This document shows, in pieces, positions 16,769 to 26,316 of a stretch of DNA of 64,000 nucleotides. Where the stretch lies: positions 1-64,000 of the forward strand of contig JAQTLN010000006.1 of assembly GCA_028714875.1 (NCBI GenBank), in the 5' to 3' direction. The notes under the pieces were generated by a model that did no database searches, was not told the DNA's origin, and saw only the letters and a list, made by a program, of their open reading frames with translations. A program made the translations under genes and the position numbers. This DNA is from Gallionellaceae bacterium (GTDB lineage Bacteria; Pseudomonadota; Gammaproteobacteria; Burkholderiales; Thiobacillaceae). Numbering within the stretch: the first letter of the stretch is position 1; every line of letters starts with the position of its first letter.

Positions 16769-18624
16769 CTCCAGACCATCCAGCCCAGGCCAAGCACGGC
16801 GGCGACCAGCAGCGTCAGCGCGGGTACCGCCTGGCGATACCAGGCCTGCATGAGCGATGCGGCCAGGTCGGTCGCGGACGCCACGGCGGATTCCAGCCAG
16901 GTAAAGCTGCCGCGGTAGAGCGGGCCGATGCGGTGCATCAGACCGGCGTAGAAGTGGTCGCTGTAGTGGTAGCGCACGTCGGCGGAAAGGAAGTGGCCGC
17001 CGGCATAGTTGTCGAGCTGGTGGACCCGCTTGGAACGGCCGCCGGCACCATAGAACAGCAGCGCGCCGATACCGAAGCCGGCGAACAGCACGCCGACGAT
17101 CCACAACATGTCGAGGCTGCCGCGTGGCGATTCGATGCCGCCCAGCGTGTAAGCCAGCACCGGCAGGCCCAACGCGGCCTGCGCCTCAGCCACCCAGGAC
17201 AGCGCCAGGCCGGGCGCCACGCCGGTGACAAAGGCCAGGATCACCAGCGCCAGCATGGGCACGGTCATGCTCCAGGGCGCCTCGCGGATGTGCTCGTGTT
17301 CGGCGCGCAACTGCCCCAGGAAGGTGTTGTGGATCAGCTTGTAGACACTGAGGATGGTGCCCAGCGTGCCGATCACGGTCATCAGGAACAACAGCGGCCG
17401 GCCTTCCACCATCAGCGAGCGATACACCAGCCATTTCGAGACGAAGCCGTTCATCGGCGGCAGGCCGGCCAGGCCGATGATGCCCAGCAGCATCACCAGG
17501 AAAGTCAGCGGCATGCGCGTCACCAGACCGCCCAGAGAGTTGAGGTCGGCCGTGCCGGTGCGGTGCATGACCGCGAACACGGCGAGCACCAGCGCCGCCT
17601 GATAAGTGGCGTAATTGAAGACATGCAGCAGGCCGCCGGCGCTGCCGGTGGCGTCGCCCATGACGATGCCGAGCAGCATGTAGCCGCCCTGGCCGATGCC
17701 GTGCCAGGCCAGCAGATAGCGGGCATCGTTCTGCTTCAACGCGGTGAAGGTGGGCAACACGATGGTCAGCGCGGCGACCCAGGCGAGCAGATCGCGGGCG
17801 GTGAACAGACCGTCGATGAAAGCCAGGTCGGCCACGCGCGACAGGGTCATCAACTTGACCAGCAGTATTCCCAGCGCGAACAGGCCCATGCGCGCCGAGA
17901 TGGCGCCGAGGAAGGCCGTTCCCGGACCCGCCGCCTCGGCATAGGCCGGCGCCTGCCAGAGGTGGAAGGGCAGGAGACCCATCTTGATCGAGAAGCCGAT
18001 GGCGAACAGCGCCAGCAACAGGGCCAACTGGCCGTTGCCCAGGGTAGACATGACGCGAGACAGCTCCAATAGGTCAAGGGTGCCGGTCCAGGACAGGGTC
18101 AGCACCAGGCCGCCCAGTACCGCCATCGCGCCGCCCATGGCATAGGGCACATAGCGCAAAGCGGCGCGCAAGGCCCGTTCGCCGCCTTGCGCCATGAGCA
18201 AAAAGCCGGCCCAACTGGTGAGTTCCCAACCGATAAAGAAGGCGATCAGATCCTTGCTGCTCAGCAACAGCAGCATGGCAAGCACGTTGCCGGCCAGGGC
18301 GGCGTGCAACCAGCGCAAGCTGTGGCCATCGGCCTGGTAGCGTTCGCCCCATTCACCGCCCATATAGACGTTCGAGGCGAGCGCCGCGCCGATGGTGATG
18401 AGCGCGAAATAGCGGCCGAAGCCGTCGAGTTGCCAGCCTACTTGCTGGCCGAAAATTTCCAGGCCCACGCCAGCGGCCATGGGCAAATCGCTACCCGCCA
18501 GGAGGACGAGCTGGCCGGTGAACAAGATGCCAGCCAGCCAGGGGTAGACCCGCGTCTGGCCGAACAGGAAGGCGGCCAGCAACATCAGAGCGGAGAGGGA
18601 TAACAGCAGATCGAGCGCGTTCAT
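16765..18624 (-). CDS. NuoL/MrpD-like antiporter subunit with C-terminal extension (Mbx H' type)
   Basis: The 619-residue proton/sodium-channel subunit has around 15 membrane helices. It has the family core (SSKDLIAFFIGWELTSWAGF, FAIGFSIKMGLLPFHLWQAPAYAEA, GLAGLPPMNGFVSKW) with the key lysine and glutamate positions retained. It is followed by about 130 extra residues including a soluble loop (RSKRVHQLDNYAGGHF) and a last helix. It is the second of two adjacent antiporter subunits; two such subunits distinguish Mbx/Mbs from hydrogenase-type Mbh. Confidence 0.88.
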   Translation of the reverse strand: MNALDLLLSLSALMLLAAFLFGQTRVYPWLAGILFTGQLVLLAGSDLPMAAGVGLEIFGQQVGWQLDGFGRYFALITIGAALASNVYMGGEWGERYQADGHSLRWLHAALAGNVLAMLLLLSSKDLIAFFIGWELTSWAGFLLMAQGGERALRAALRYVPYAMGGAMAVLGGLVLTLSWTGTLDLLELSRVMSTLGNGQLALLLALFAIGFSIKMGLLPFHLWQAPAYAEAAGPGTAFLGAISARMGLFALGILLVKLMTLSRVADLAFIDGLFTARDLLAWVAALTIVLPTFTALKQNDARYLLAWHGIGQGGYMLLGIVMGDATGSAGGLLHVFNYATYQAALVLAVFAVMHRTGTADLNSLGGLVTRMPLTFLVMLLGIIGLAGLPPMNGFVSKWLVYRSLMVEGRPLLFLMTVIGTLGTILSVYKLIHNTFLGQLRAEHEHIREAPWSMTVPMLALVILAFVTGVAPGLALSWVAEAQAALGLPVLAYTLGGIESPRGSLDMLWIVGVLFAGFGIGALLFYGAGGRSKRVHQLDNYAGGHFLSADVRYHYSDHFYAGLMHRIGPLYRGSFTWLESAVASATDLAASLMQAWYRQAVPALTLLVAAVLGLGWMVWR

Positions 18625-20120
18625 TGCGCGGCTCCCGACAGGGTGGCGGTGGAGGGGAGGACGCGGGCCACATAGGCGGCGCCGTCACTCATCTGCGTCG
18701 CCATCCGACCCAGCGGGGCGGCGAGCAGGGGCGCGGCCAGGGCGGCGGCCAGCAACAGCGCGGCGAAAACGCCACTACCCGCCAGGGCGGATGCCGGCTG
18801 GGTGTTGGCCGACCCGGTGTTGGTCAATCCGGCGTCCTCGCCCTTGGCCTCACGGCCATACATCACACCGACGACACGGAACAGGTAGACCGCCTCGACC
18901 ACCGTGGTCACCAGCACGACCAGGCCGGCCAGCAGGTACAGGTTGTCCGGCTGTGCCGCCAGGCCGGACAGCAGCAGATACTTGGCCCAGAAGCCCGGCA
19001 GCGGCGGCACGCCGATCAGCGACAACGCGAACAACGCGAACAGGGCCGCGCCCAAAGGCGAGCGCCGCGCCGCGCCGGCGAGTCGCGCGAGACTGCCGCC
19101 CCAGCGTTCGGCCAGCAGGAACAGCGCCGGCTTGACCACCAGATGATGCAGGGCGATGGCCAGGCCAGCCGCCACACCGGCAGGGCCGGGAATGGCGAAG
19201 GCGATGAAGGCGGCGCCGAGTTGGCCGATCGAGGACCAGGCCAACATGCGCTTGATGTCGCGCGCCCGGTAAGCGGCGAACTCGCCCGAGATCATGCCGA
19301 GCATGCCGAGGACCAGCAGCGCCTCGCGTGCCTCGGGCAGCGGGAAGACCAGCACCAGCAGACGCGCCACGACGAGCAGCGCCAGTTTGGAGACCAGACC
19401 GGCGAGCAGGGCTGAAACGCGCGCCTCCGCCGTGGCATAGACCTCGGGCGCCCAGGTGTTGACCAGGAACAGCTCTGCCTTGACACCCAGTCCCAGCAGA
19501 ATCAGGAAGAAGGCCGCCAGCCCGAGCGGGTCATGCAGCGTTTGCGGCGCCAGATCGGCCAGATGCGCCAGGTTGAGGGTGCCGCTGCGGAAGTAGATGA
19601 GGGTGATGCCGATCAGCGCCAGCAGGGAGCCGAGACTGCCGAGAATCACGTAGCGGAAGGTGGCAACCTGCGCCGCCGCCGTGCGGCTGCCCGCGGCGAG
19701 GCCATAGCTGGTCACGGCCGCCAGTTCATAGAAGACATAGACGTTGAACAAGTCACCCGACACGGTCAGGCCGGCACAGGCGGCGGCAAGCACCAGGGTC
19801 AGCGATTGCTTGCGGTCGAGGTTTTCGCTCGCGTCGCCGCCCCATGGCCACAACAACAGCGTGACCAGCGCCACGGCCAGGACGAACAGGGCGGCGACGC
19901 TATCGACATAAAACACGATACCCAGGGGCGGACGGAAGCCGCCCACCGCCAGCACCAGGGGCTCGCTGAGCGACGCCTGCCACAGGGCCATGCCCAGCGC
20001 GGCCACGACCAGCAACACCAGCGGCCCGACCAGACGCCGCAGCACTTTGGGAACCAGCGGCAGCAGGAAAGCCGCGAGTAAGGGGAGGGCGACCACCAGC
20101 GCAATGAAAGAGGGGTTCAT
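18621..20120 (-). CDS. NuoN/MrpD-like antiporter subunit (Mbx H type)
   Basis: The 499-residue polytopic protein has the NuoL/M/N-MrpD signature: LFNVYVFYELAAVTSYGLAA around helix 5 with the conserved glutamate, LGVKAELFLVNTWAPEVYATAEA with the conserved lysine, and ALSLIGVPPLPGFWAKYLLL. It has no long lateral-helix extension. It overlaps the genes on either side by 4 bp. Confidence 0.9.
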   Translation of the reverse strand: MNPSFIALVVALPLLAAFLLPLVPKVLRRLVGPLVLLVVAALGMALWQASLSEPLVLAVGGFRPPLGIVFYVDSVAALFVLAVALVTLLLWPWGGDASENLDRKQSLTLVLAAACAGLTVSGDLFNVYVFYELAAVTSYGLAAGSRTAAAQVATFRYVILGSLGSLLALIGITLIYFRSGTLNLAHLADLAPQTLHDPLGLAAFFLILLGLGVKAELFLVNTWAPEVYATAEARVSALLAGLVSKLALLVVARLLVLVFPLPEAREALLVLGMLGMISGEFAAYRARDIKRMLAWSSIGQLGAAFIAFAIPGPAGVAAGLAIALHHLVVKPALFLLAERWGGSLARLAGAARRSPLGAALFALFALSLIGVPPLPGFWAKYLLLSGLAAQPDNLYLLAGLVVLVTTVVEAVYLFRVVGVMYGREAKGEDAGLTNTGSANTQPASALAGSGVFAALLLAAALAAPLLAAPLGRMATQMSDGAAYVARVLPSTATLSGAAQ

Positions 20121-20596
20121 CCTTGCGCTCCCTTGTTATGGGCGAGGCGCGGGGCCGAAATCGGCGGCAGAGGACGTCCACCGGCCGGGGCATGCTGGCT
20201 GGTGGCGGGCTGGGCTCCGGCCGCGTCGCTGATGTCGGTTTCCATACGCGAGCGCATGACGTTCATGTCCAGCGTGCCGTAGGCGACATAGGCGCGGATG
20301 GCCAGGCTGAGCGCGAGTGCCTGCACGCCGACGCCGATGACAATGGCGGTGAGCACCATCGCCTGGGGAATCGGGTCGACCATGGTCGCCGTCAGCGCAT
20401 GGCCCTGCTCGATGATGGGTGCGATCGCATCGCGCCGGAAACCCACCAGGACCAGCAACAAATTGGCGCCGGCTTCAGCCAGCGACAGCGCCAGCACGAT
20501 ACGGAACAAATTGCGTGACAGCACCAGGCCGCCGATGCCGATGGCGATCAGGCTGAGCGCGCCGATCAGCAGAGTGAGGAGGGCGAATTCGCTCAT
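20117..20596 (-). CDS. mrpC: MrpC/NuoK-like subunit
   Basis: The 159-residue protein has three membrane helices in its first 110 residues (LFRIVLALSLAEAGANLLLV, then PIPQAMVLTAIVIGVGVQALAL). The PQALVLTAIVIG-like motif is diagnostic for MrpC/MnhC. A hydrophilic C-terminal tail of about 45 residues is longer than usual. It is part of the Mrp half of the complex. Confidence 0.9.
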   Translation of the reverse strand: MSEFALLTLLIGALSLIAIGIGGLVLSRNLFRIVLALSLAEAGANLLLVLVGFRRDAIAPIIEQGHALTATMVDPIPQAMVLTAIVIGVGVQALALSLAIRAYVAYGTLDMNVMRSRMETDISDAAGAQPATSQHAPAGGRPLPPISAPRLAHNKGAQG

Positions 20597-21291
20597 GTGC
20601 CTGACTCCTCTTCCGTCATGCGCAGCAGCAGGCTGGCCAGCTCCGCGCCGACCTTGAGGCCGACTGCGAGATAAAGGAGGGGCAGGGTGCCGCCGGAAAG
20701 CAGCGCGCCCAACTGCCCGGTGCCCAGCAAGGGTGCGAGAAAGGCGTGATCGACCGCCAGCGCCGCCAGGCCGGTAGCGATGAAGGCGGTGCCCGCCAGA
20801 CCCTCGACCCAGGCCATCGCCGCGTGCGAGACGGTTTCCGACGGGCGCGCCAGCACCGGCAGCACGAAGGCGGCCGCAAGTACCACGCCGCCCTGGAAAC
20901 CACCGCCGGGCGTCAGGTGGCCATGCACGATGATGTAGAAACCGACCACCAGGAGCAGCGGAAACAGGAGGTCAGACCCCGCCCGCAGGATGAATCCGCC
21001 GGGTTCGGTTGCTTCGCCGGAAGCCTGCTTGCCATGGGAACGTCCGAGCACCAGGCCGACGGCCGTGGCGGCGGCGAACAGGATGGAAAGCTCGCCCAGC
21101 GTGTCGATGCCGCGATAGGCCAGCACGACGGCGGTGACGATATTCGCCGCGCCCACCGTGCCCGCCGCTTCATTGAGCACCGCCTGGCCGGCCAGCATGG
21201 TCGGCGCGCCCAGCGGTTGGCTGGTAAACAGAACGAACAGCAGAAAGGCGAAGCCGGCGGCAAACAGTAGTGCGCCGTAACGGGTCAGCAT
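20593..21291 (-). CDS. Fused MbhE-like + MrpB subunit
   Basis: The 232-residue protein has an N-terminal MbhE/MrpA-C-terminal-like segment with NIVTAVVLAYRGIDTLGELS near residue 47. It then has the MnhB domain with HGHLTPGGGFQGGVVLAAAFVLP near 130. The fusion corresponds to the single gene that replaces separate E and F genes in archaeal mbx operons. The start was taken at ATG 21291, which overlaps the DUF4040 gene end by 7 bp; an upstream in-frame ATG would add an arginine-rich stretch without support. Confidence 0.88.
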   Translation of the reverse strand: MLTRYGALLFAAGFAFLLFVLFTSQPLGAPTMLAGQAVLNEAAGTVGAANIVTAVVLAYRGIDTLGELSILFAAATAVGLVLGRSHGKQASGEATEPGGFILRAGSDLLFPLLLVVGFYIIVHGHLTPGGGFQGGVVLAAAFVLPVLARPSETVSHAAMAWVEGLAGTAFIATGLAALAVDHAFLAPLLGTGQLGALLSGGTLPLLYLAVGLKVGAELASLLLRMTEEESGT

Positions 21292-21575
21292 GAGGAGTCT
21301 CCCGCGTCTTCTGAATCTTGTTGTACTTCGATACGCCACAAGCCGAGCCGCTTGGCGGCCAGGGCCAGCAACAAGCCGCTCAGGCCGGCGCCGACGGCCG
21401 CTTCGGTCAGCGCCACGTCGGGCGCGCGCAGAATCACGAAGAACACCGATACGCCCAAGGACACCAGCGCGGTGGCCACGGCGGCGCCCAGCAGGTTTTC
21501 CAGGAACAGCGCGGCGCCGGCTCCCGCCAGCACCAGCACCACCATGATGAGAATGATCAGATCAGCCCATGCCAT
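21285..21575 (-). CDS. DUF4040 / MbhD-like subunit
   Basis: The 96-residue membrane protein matches the DUF4040 domain (MbhD; the equivalent of part of MrpA): NLLGAAVATALVSLGVSVFFVILRAPDVALTEAAVGAGLSG, with the conserved E in DVALTEAAVG. The start at ATG 21575 follows AAGGCGAG; an ATG at 21596 would overlap the upstream gene and is less likely. Confidence 0.88.
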   Translation of the reverse strand: MAWADLIILIMVVLVLAGAGAALFLENLLGAAVATALVSLGVSVFFVILRAPDVALTEAAVGAGLSGLLLALAAKRLGLWRIEVQQDSEDAGDSSC

Positions 21576-21576
21576 A

Positions 21577-21879
21577 TCAGTGCTCGCCTTTGTCATGTGT
21601 TTGCCACGGCCGCACACCGGCCCGGAACAGGGCGCGGGCGATCACCGAGGAGCCGACCGGGTTGGTCAGAAGCAGAAGCACGCCGATGGCCGCCAGTTTC
21701 GGCCACCAGTCCGGCCGCAACAGCGCGACCCCCAGCAGCGTGGCCAGCACGCCCAGCGTCACCGCCTTGGTGCCCGTCTGTATACGGTTGTAGACATCCG
21801 GCATGCGCCAGAGACCCAACGCGCCGAGCAAACAGAACAGGGCGCCGAGCAGAATCAGGAGACTGCCAATTACGCTCAT
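21577..21879 (-). CDS. mrpG: MrpG-like antiporter subunit
   Basis: The 100-residue protein has three membrane helices and the MnhG/PhaG signature GALGLWRMPDVYNRIQTGTKAVTLG. Its start overlaps the MrpF gene end (ATGA) and its stop lies 2 bp before the DUF4040 start. Confidence 0.92.
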   Translation of the reverse strand: MSVIGSLLILLGALFCLLGALGLWRMPDVYNRIQTGTKAVTLGVLATLLGVALLRPDWWPKLAAIGVLLLLTNPVGSSVIARALFRAGVRPWQTHDKGEH

Positions 21880-22148
21880 GTCTTTTTCCCCGTTTCGATG
21901 ATGCGCGCCAGCGCGACGATGCCGACAAAGGCCAGCACGCTGTAAATCAGCGCCACATCGAGATAAAGCGCGCTTTCCAGAAGGGGCGCCAGGACCACCA
22001 GTATGGCCGTGGCGATCACCGTCAGTATATCGGCCGCCACCAGCCGGTCGGGCGTGGCGGGCCCGCGCAGGAAGCGCAGCAAACCCAGCAAAATCGCGGC
22101 GGCGAATACGATCAGCGCGGCAAACTGGATGAACAAGTCGGGCGTCAT
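21876..22148 (-). CDS. mrpF: MrpF-like antiporter subunit
   Basis: The 90-residue protein has three membrane helices with the MrpF pattern RGPATPDRLVAADILTVIATAILVVLA and SALYLDVALIYSVLAFVG. It is coupled to the genes on both sides by ATGA overlaps. Confidence 0.92.
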   Translation of the reverse strand: MTPDLFIQFAALIVFAAAILLGLLRFLRGPATPDRLVAADILTVIATAILVVLAPLLESALYLDVALIYSVLAFVGIVALARIIETGKKT

Positions 22149-22783
22149 CGCACGAACCTCCGCAAGTGGCCCTCAAACTCGCCGGCGATGGCGGCGGTAG
22201 CCGCTTCCATATCGATGTCCGGCGGGCAATCGATCCAATGGATAGTCAGCAGATCATCCTCGACATCCACCGTCAGGGTTCCCGGCGTCAGCGTGATGCT
22301 GTTGGCGAGCAGAAGGCGGCCCAGCGGGGAAGTCAGGCCGGTGCGCACCTTGACCACGCCCGGCCGTATCGGCAAATCGGGCGATAACACACGTCGCGCC
22401 ACGTCGATATTCGAGCGGACCAGGGCGACGCTGAACACCCAGAGATAGACCAGCAGCGCGCCGGGCAGGACGAACGACCAGCGCACGCCGCCGAAAATAC
22501 CGCTCCTGGCGTAAGCCAGCGCGCCCACTACAACGGTCACCAAAGCACCGACAACGAGTTCCTGCGTATCCAGGGTGCCGGTCAGCAACAGCCAGAGGGC
22601 GGCCGCTATCAATAACAAGGTCAGGCCGGTCGCGGTGGCGGGCAGTTGATCTCTGCTCGATTGGAGGGAATCCGGCGCCGGGTGCTCGCTGTCGCCTTCC
22701 AGTTCGGATTCGCCTTCGCCGGACTGGGGTAAGCGACCATGTTTTTTCTTACTCAAGTGCTTGCCTTGGGATCTAGGTTTCAT
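22145..22783 (-). CDS. mrpE: MrpE-like antiporter subunit with N-terminal extension
   Basis: The 212-residue first gene of the Mbx-like operon. From about residue 55 it matches MnhE (LVVGALVTVVVGALAYA, two helices, then the soluble domain ANSITLTPGTLTVDVEDD and HWIDC). The first 50 residues are charged and low in complexity (KKKHGRLPQSGEGESELEGD) and are not part of the family; an internal start is possible. No promoter is firmly identifiable upstream. Confidence 0.87.
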   Translation of the reverse strand: MKPRSQGKHLSKKKHGRLPQSGEGESELEGDSEHPAPDSLQSSRDQLPATATGLTLLLIAAALWLLLTGTLDTQELVVGALVTVVVGALAYARSGIFGGVRWSFVLPGALLVYLWVFSVALVRSNIDVARRVLSPDLPIRPGVVKVRTGLTSPLGRLLLANSITLTPGTLTVDVEDDLLTIHWIDCPPDIDMEAATAAIAGEFEGHLRRFVR

Positions 22784-23205
22784 TGTGTGCTGGATGTCCT
22801 ACACTGCTGGCAACGTATGTAAGCATTAACCATGCCAATATATATCAGCATGATTTCATTTGTATTAACGCGGTCCGAGAAGAACGACGCACCAAAAACA
22901 GTGCAAGTCACGCATCATCTTCGCCCCTCGACGGACTTCCCATAAGGAGCACTCAACCTGACACGCAGATTGAAATTGGCGCGGACGTGGGAATGGGTGA
23001 ATCAGGTTGAATCCCGCAAATCAGAGGGGAATGTGTTGATCTACGCGGGTGTTTTGACGTGACCATACAGCCGCGCATGATAACAGGCGGGGCATGGAAC
23101 CCATGTAGGCATTTCGCTGGGGGCCATCGATAGGGCTGACGCAACGACGCGATTCTCGCCACACACATCCCGAACAAGTGCCCGCTTATCAGGCTCGCAA
23201 CACGA
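22784..23205. other. Gene-poor spacer upstream of the Mbx-like operon
   Basis: About 420 bases, less GC-rich than the surroundings near 22810-22870, hold no gene I can support. The minus strand from 23112 to 23041 could encode a 23-residue fragment with CPACYHARLYGH, reminiscent of a transposase zinc ribbon, so this may be decayed mobile DNA. The operon promoter must lie within it, but I could not pick a convincing one. Confidence 0.5.
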
Positions 23206-23883
23206 TCACTCCGGCACTTCCAGCACATAGCCCATGCCGCGCACGGTGCGTATCAGTTTAGGCTCGAAGCCCTCGTCCACCTTGGCGCGCAGACGGCGAA
23301 CGGCGACTTCGACGACGTTGGTATCGCTGTCGAAATTCATGTCCCACACCTGGGCGGCGATCAGAGTGCGCGGCAGCACTTCACCAGGACGCCGCGCGAA
23401 TAGTTCAAGCAAGGCGAATTCCTTGGCGGTGAGGTCGATGCGCTGACCGGCGCGGCTGACGCGGCGACGCAGGAAATCGATTTCCAGGTCGGCGTGTTTC
23501 AGGTGTGTGGCTTCCGGCGCGGCACGACCACGGCGCAACAAGGTGCGCACGCGCGCCAACAACTCAGCGAAGGCGAAGGGCTTCACCAGGTAATCGTCAG
23601 CGCCCAGTTCCAGCCCTTTGACCCGATCATCCACATGGTCGCGCGCGGTGAGGAACAGTACCGGCAGAATGTGGCCGGCGCGGCGCAAGGCTTCCAGAAT
23701 CCGCCAACCATCCAGTCCCGGCAGCATCACATCGAGGATGATCAGGTCGTAGCCACCATCGAGCGCCAGGTGCAGGCCGTCGTTACCGTCGCGCGCCAGA
23801 TCGGTGTTCAACCCGGCCTCACTCAGGCCTTGTTGGAGATAGTCGCCGGTCTTGGGTTCGTCTTCGACGATCAGGATTTTCAC
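23206..23883 (-). CDS. OmpR-family response regulator, heavy-metal (CopR/CusR/IrlR) type
   Basis: The 225-residue protein has a receiver domain with acidic pocket E8-D9, phospho-acceptor D51 in [10 protein letters not shown] and lysine K101 in DDYLVKPF. The C-terminal winged helix has [19 protein letters not shown] and [25 protein letters not shown]. The sequence is closest to the copper/heavy-metal two-component branch. Such genes are normally followed by a histidine kinase gene; none follows here, so it is an orphan or has lost its partner. Confidence 0.92.
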   Translation of the reverse strand: MKILIVEDEPKTGDYLQQGLSEAGLNTDLARDGNDGLHLALDGGYDLIILDVMLPGLDGWRILEALRRAGHILPVLFLTARDHVDDRVKGLELGADDYLVKPFAFAELLARVRTLLRRGRAAPEATHLKHADLEIDFLRRRVSRAGQRIDLTAKEFALLELFARRPGEVLPRTLIAAQVWDMNFDSDTNVVEVAVRRLRAKVDEGFEPKLIRTVRGMGYVLEVPE

Positions 23884-24111
23884 CTGGTGCTCCTGGTTTC
23901 TGGCGGGCAGTCATTTTGCCGTGTTCATATTGTCCGAAGAAATCATTATGAATTTGTCAGCCACAAACCAAATTCTGGCCCGCTTGTGTTCATCTGAGCT
24001 GGCTTCGTCCGAGGCAACGAAGCTCCCCGTGTTAGAATTTTTCGCCTTGTTTTATGTTGATCCGGTTGCATATTCGCTCATTACGAACGTAACCGATTGA
24101 TTTTTAATATC

Positions 24112-24195
24112 GCGAAAGTGGCGGAATTGGTAGACGCACTGGATTTAGGTTCCAGCGCCTTTGGCGTGGGGGTTCGAGTCCCCCCTTTCGCACCA
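24112..24195 (+). tRNA. tRNA-Leu (anticodon UAG)
   Basis: The acceptor arms GCGAAAG (24112-24118) and CTTTCGC (24185-24191) pair perfectly, with discriminator A and an encoded CCA. The anticodon loop TTTAGGT gives UAG. A long variable arm, GGCGTGGGGGTTCGAGTCCCC region and the D-loop GGTAGACGC fit tRNA-Leu. It stands directly upstream of tig. Confidence 0.97.
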
Positions 24196-24356
24196 GCGAC
24201 ACCTCGTTGTATTCGGGACCATCCCCGTTCGTTTGGCGACTGTCAGACAAGCGGAATGGGCTGGTCTGTATGGCAAACCCCTTGATTTGCCAACGGAACG
24301 GCTTCGAAAACGGCCTGGTATGAATCTTGATAACGTATTGATTACTTGTGGACAAC

Positions 24357-25643
24357 ATGACTGCAACCCTGGAAACCCTGGACGGCCTCTCCCGTCGTAT
24401 GACACTGAATCTCAATCCCGCCGAAATCGAGGCGGAAGTCTCCAAGCGCCTTGGCAAGATCGCCAGGAACACGCGCATTGATGGCTTCCGGCCCGGCAAA
24501 GCACCGCTCAAGCTGGTGGCGGCACGCTATTCCGGTGAGGTTCGCGGTGAAGTTCTGGGCGATGTGCTGCAGCAGCAATTCACCCAGGCTGTGCACGAGA
24601 ACAACCTGAACGTCGCTGGTTATCCCCAGTTCGCTCCGGCGGCCGATGGCGCCTTCACGGCGACCTTCGACGTCTTCCCGGAAATCACGGTGGGCGATCT
24701 GTCCGGCATCAAGGTGACCCGTCCGGTCGTCGAGGTAAGCGATGCCGATGTCGATCGCACCCTGGATGTCCTGCGCAAGCAGCGCGTGCAGTACCACGCC
24801 GTCGAGCGCGAAGCCGCTGTGGGTGACCGCGTGCATATCGATTACGCCGGCACCATCTCCGGTGAAGCATTCCAGGGCGGCGAGGCCAAGGATTTCCCGG
24901 TCATCCTGGGCGAAGGCCGCACCCTGAAGGATTTCGAGGGCAGCCTGGTGGGCATGAAGGCTGGAGAAACCAAAACCTTCGATGTGACCTTCCCTGAGGA
25001 TTACTTCGCCAAGGAACTGGCCGGCAAGACCGCCACCTTCACGGCCACCCTGAATGCGGTGCATGAAGCGCATCTGCCCGAAGTGGATGATGCCCTGGCG
25101 CAAAGCCTGGGTATCCACGAAGGCGGAGTGGCCAAACTGCGCGAGGAAGTCAGCGGCAATCTGGCGCGCGAAGCCAAGCGCCGTATCCAGGCACGGGTGA
25201 AGGAACAAGTACTCAACGGTTTGCTGGAAACCACGCCTTTCGATGTGCCCGCCGGCCTGGTGGCGATGGAACGTCGCGCCCTGCTGGAGAAGGCCGTGAC
25301 CGATCTGAAGGCGCGAGGCATGCGCGAGCAGGACATCCAGATGCGCGACGAAATCTTCGAACCGCAGGCCAAGCGCCGCGTCGCCCTGGGCCTGCTGATG
25401 GACGAACTGGTACGCGTCAACGGCATCACCGCCGCCAACGAGCAAGTGCAAGCCCTGGTCGACGAGTTTGCGCAGAGCTACGAAGATCCTTCCGAAGTCG
25501 TCGCCTGGTATCACCAGGACAGCACCCGCCTCAACGAAGCGCGCGCGCTGGTTCTGGAAGAAAACATCGTCAACTGGGTGCTGGAACGCGCCCAGGTCAG
25601 CGACGAGCCCGCCACCCTGGAAACCCTGATGGGGAACAAATAA
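24357..25643 (+). CDS. tig: Trigger factor, ribosome-associated chaperone / prolyl isomerase
   Basis: The 428-residue protein has the ribosome-binding domain with signature GFRPGKAP near residue 43, the FKBP-type PPIase domain ([20 protein letters not shown] near 158) and the helical C-terminal chaperone arms. The start is ATG 24357; an in-frame GTG 9 bp upstream is the alternative. It forms a cluster with clpP and clpX; the stop overlaps the clpP start (TAATG). Confidence 0.97.
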   Translation: MTATLETLDGLSRRMTLNLNPAEIEAEVSKRLGKIARNTRIDGFRPGKAPLKLVAARYSGEVRGEVLGDVLQQQFTQAVHENNLNVAGYPQFAPAADGAFTATFDVFPEITVGDLSGIKVTRPVVEVSDADVDRTLDVLRKQRVQYHAVEREAAVGDRVHIDYAGTISGEAFQGGEAKDFPVILGEGRTLKDFEGSLVGMKAGETKTFDVTFPEDYFAKELAGKTATFTATLNAVHEAHLPEVDDALAQSLGIHEGGVAKLREEVSGNLAREAKRRIQARVKEQVLNGLLETTPFDVPAGLVAMERRALLEKAVTDLKARGMREQDIQMRDEIFEPQAKRRVALGLLMDELVRVNGITAANEQVQALVDEFAQSYEDPSEVVAWYHQDSTRLNEARALVLEENIVNWVLERAQVSDEPATLETLMGNK

Positions 25644-26263
25644 TGCCCTGGACGCATGAACCCTCCGACCTGGGGTTGATCCCCATGGTCGTCGAGCAGA
25701 GTGGGCGCGGCGAACGCGCTTACGACATCTACTCGCGCCTATTGAAGGAACGCGTCATTTTCCTGGTCGGCCCGGTGAATGACATGACCGCCAACCTGGT
25801 GGTGGCGCAGTTGCTGTACCTGGAATCGGAAAACCCGGACAAGGACATCTACCTCTACATCAACTCCCCCGGTGGTTCGATCACGGCCGGCATGGGCATC
25901 TACGACACCATGCGCTTCGTCAAGCCGGACGTGTCCACCCTGTGCGTGGGACAGGCCGCCAGCATGGGCGCTTTCCTGCTGGCCGCCGGCACCAAGGGCA
26001 AGCGCTATGTGCTGCCCAACTCGCGGGTGATGATTCACCAACCACTGGGCGGCTTCCAGGGCCAGGCCACGGATATCGAGATCCACGCCAAGGAAATCCT
26101 CTACCTGAAGGCGCGTCTCAACGGCCTGCTGGCCGAGCACACTGGCCAACCTCTGGAAACCATCGAACGCGACACCGACCGCGACAACTTCATGAGCGCC
26201 GAAACAGCGGTGGCTTACGGCCTTGCCGACAAGGTCATGGTCAGCCGCAACGATCAGGCGTAA
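25643..26263 (+). CDS. clpP: ATP-dependent Clp protease proteolytic subunit
   Basis: The 206-residue serine protease has catalytic serine in [14 protein letters not shown] (near residue 107), histidine in [13 protein letters not shown] and aspartate in [11 protein letters not shown]. The N-terminus ([19 protein letters not shown]) is of the usual length, with the propeptide followed by the mature start. It is translationally coupled to tig and followed after 53 bp by clpX, its ATPase partner. Confidence 0.97.
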   Translation: MPWTHEPSDLGLIPMVVEQSGRGERAYDIYSRLLKERVIFLVGPVNDMTANLVVAQLLYLESENPDKDIYLYINSPGGSITAGMGIYDTMRFVKPDVSTLCVGQAASMGAFLLAAGTKGKRYVLPNSRVMIHQPLGGFQGQATDIEIHAKEILYLKARLNGLLAEHTGQPLETIERDTDRDNFMSAETAVAYGLADKVMVSRNDQA

Positions 26264-26316
26264 ACTTGACTTGTTTAATCGGGTATTGATCACATCAACG
26301 AGCACGGAACTGAACC

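Noticed and set aside
15185-16918. A long open frame on the plus strand (577 codons) antisense to the complex genes, and similar ones at 953-2047, 2477-4081, 12188-13519, 13426-14610 and 47164-48264
   Set aside because: These are shadows produced by high third-position GC opposite recognisable genes; their sequences are rich in H, G, Q and R with no domain and no start signals.
23041-23112. Zinc-ribbon transposase gene on the minus strand (CPACYHARLYGH fragment)
   Set aside because: Only 23 codons are open and the flanks carry stops; at most it is a decayed remnant.
22953-23228. 91-codon minus-strand frame overlapping the response regulator end
   Set aside because: It overlaps a well-supported gene, is cysteine- and proline-rich without motif, and has no ribosome site.
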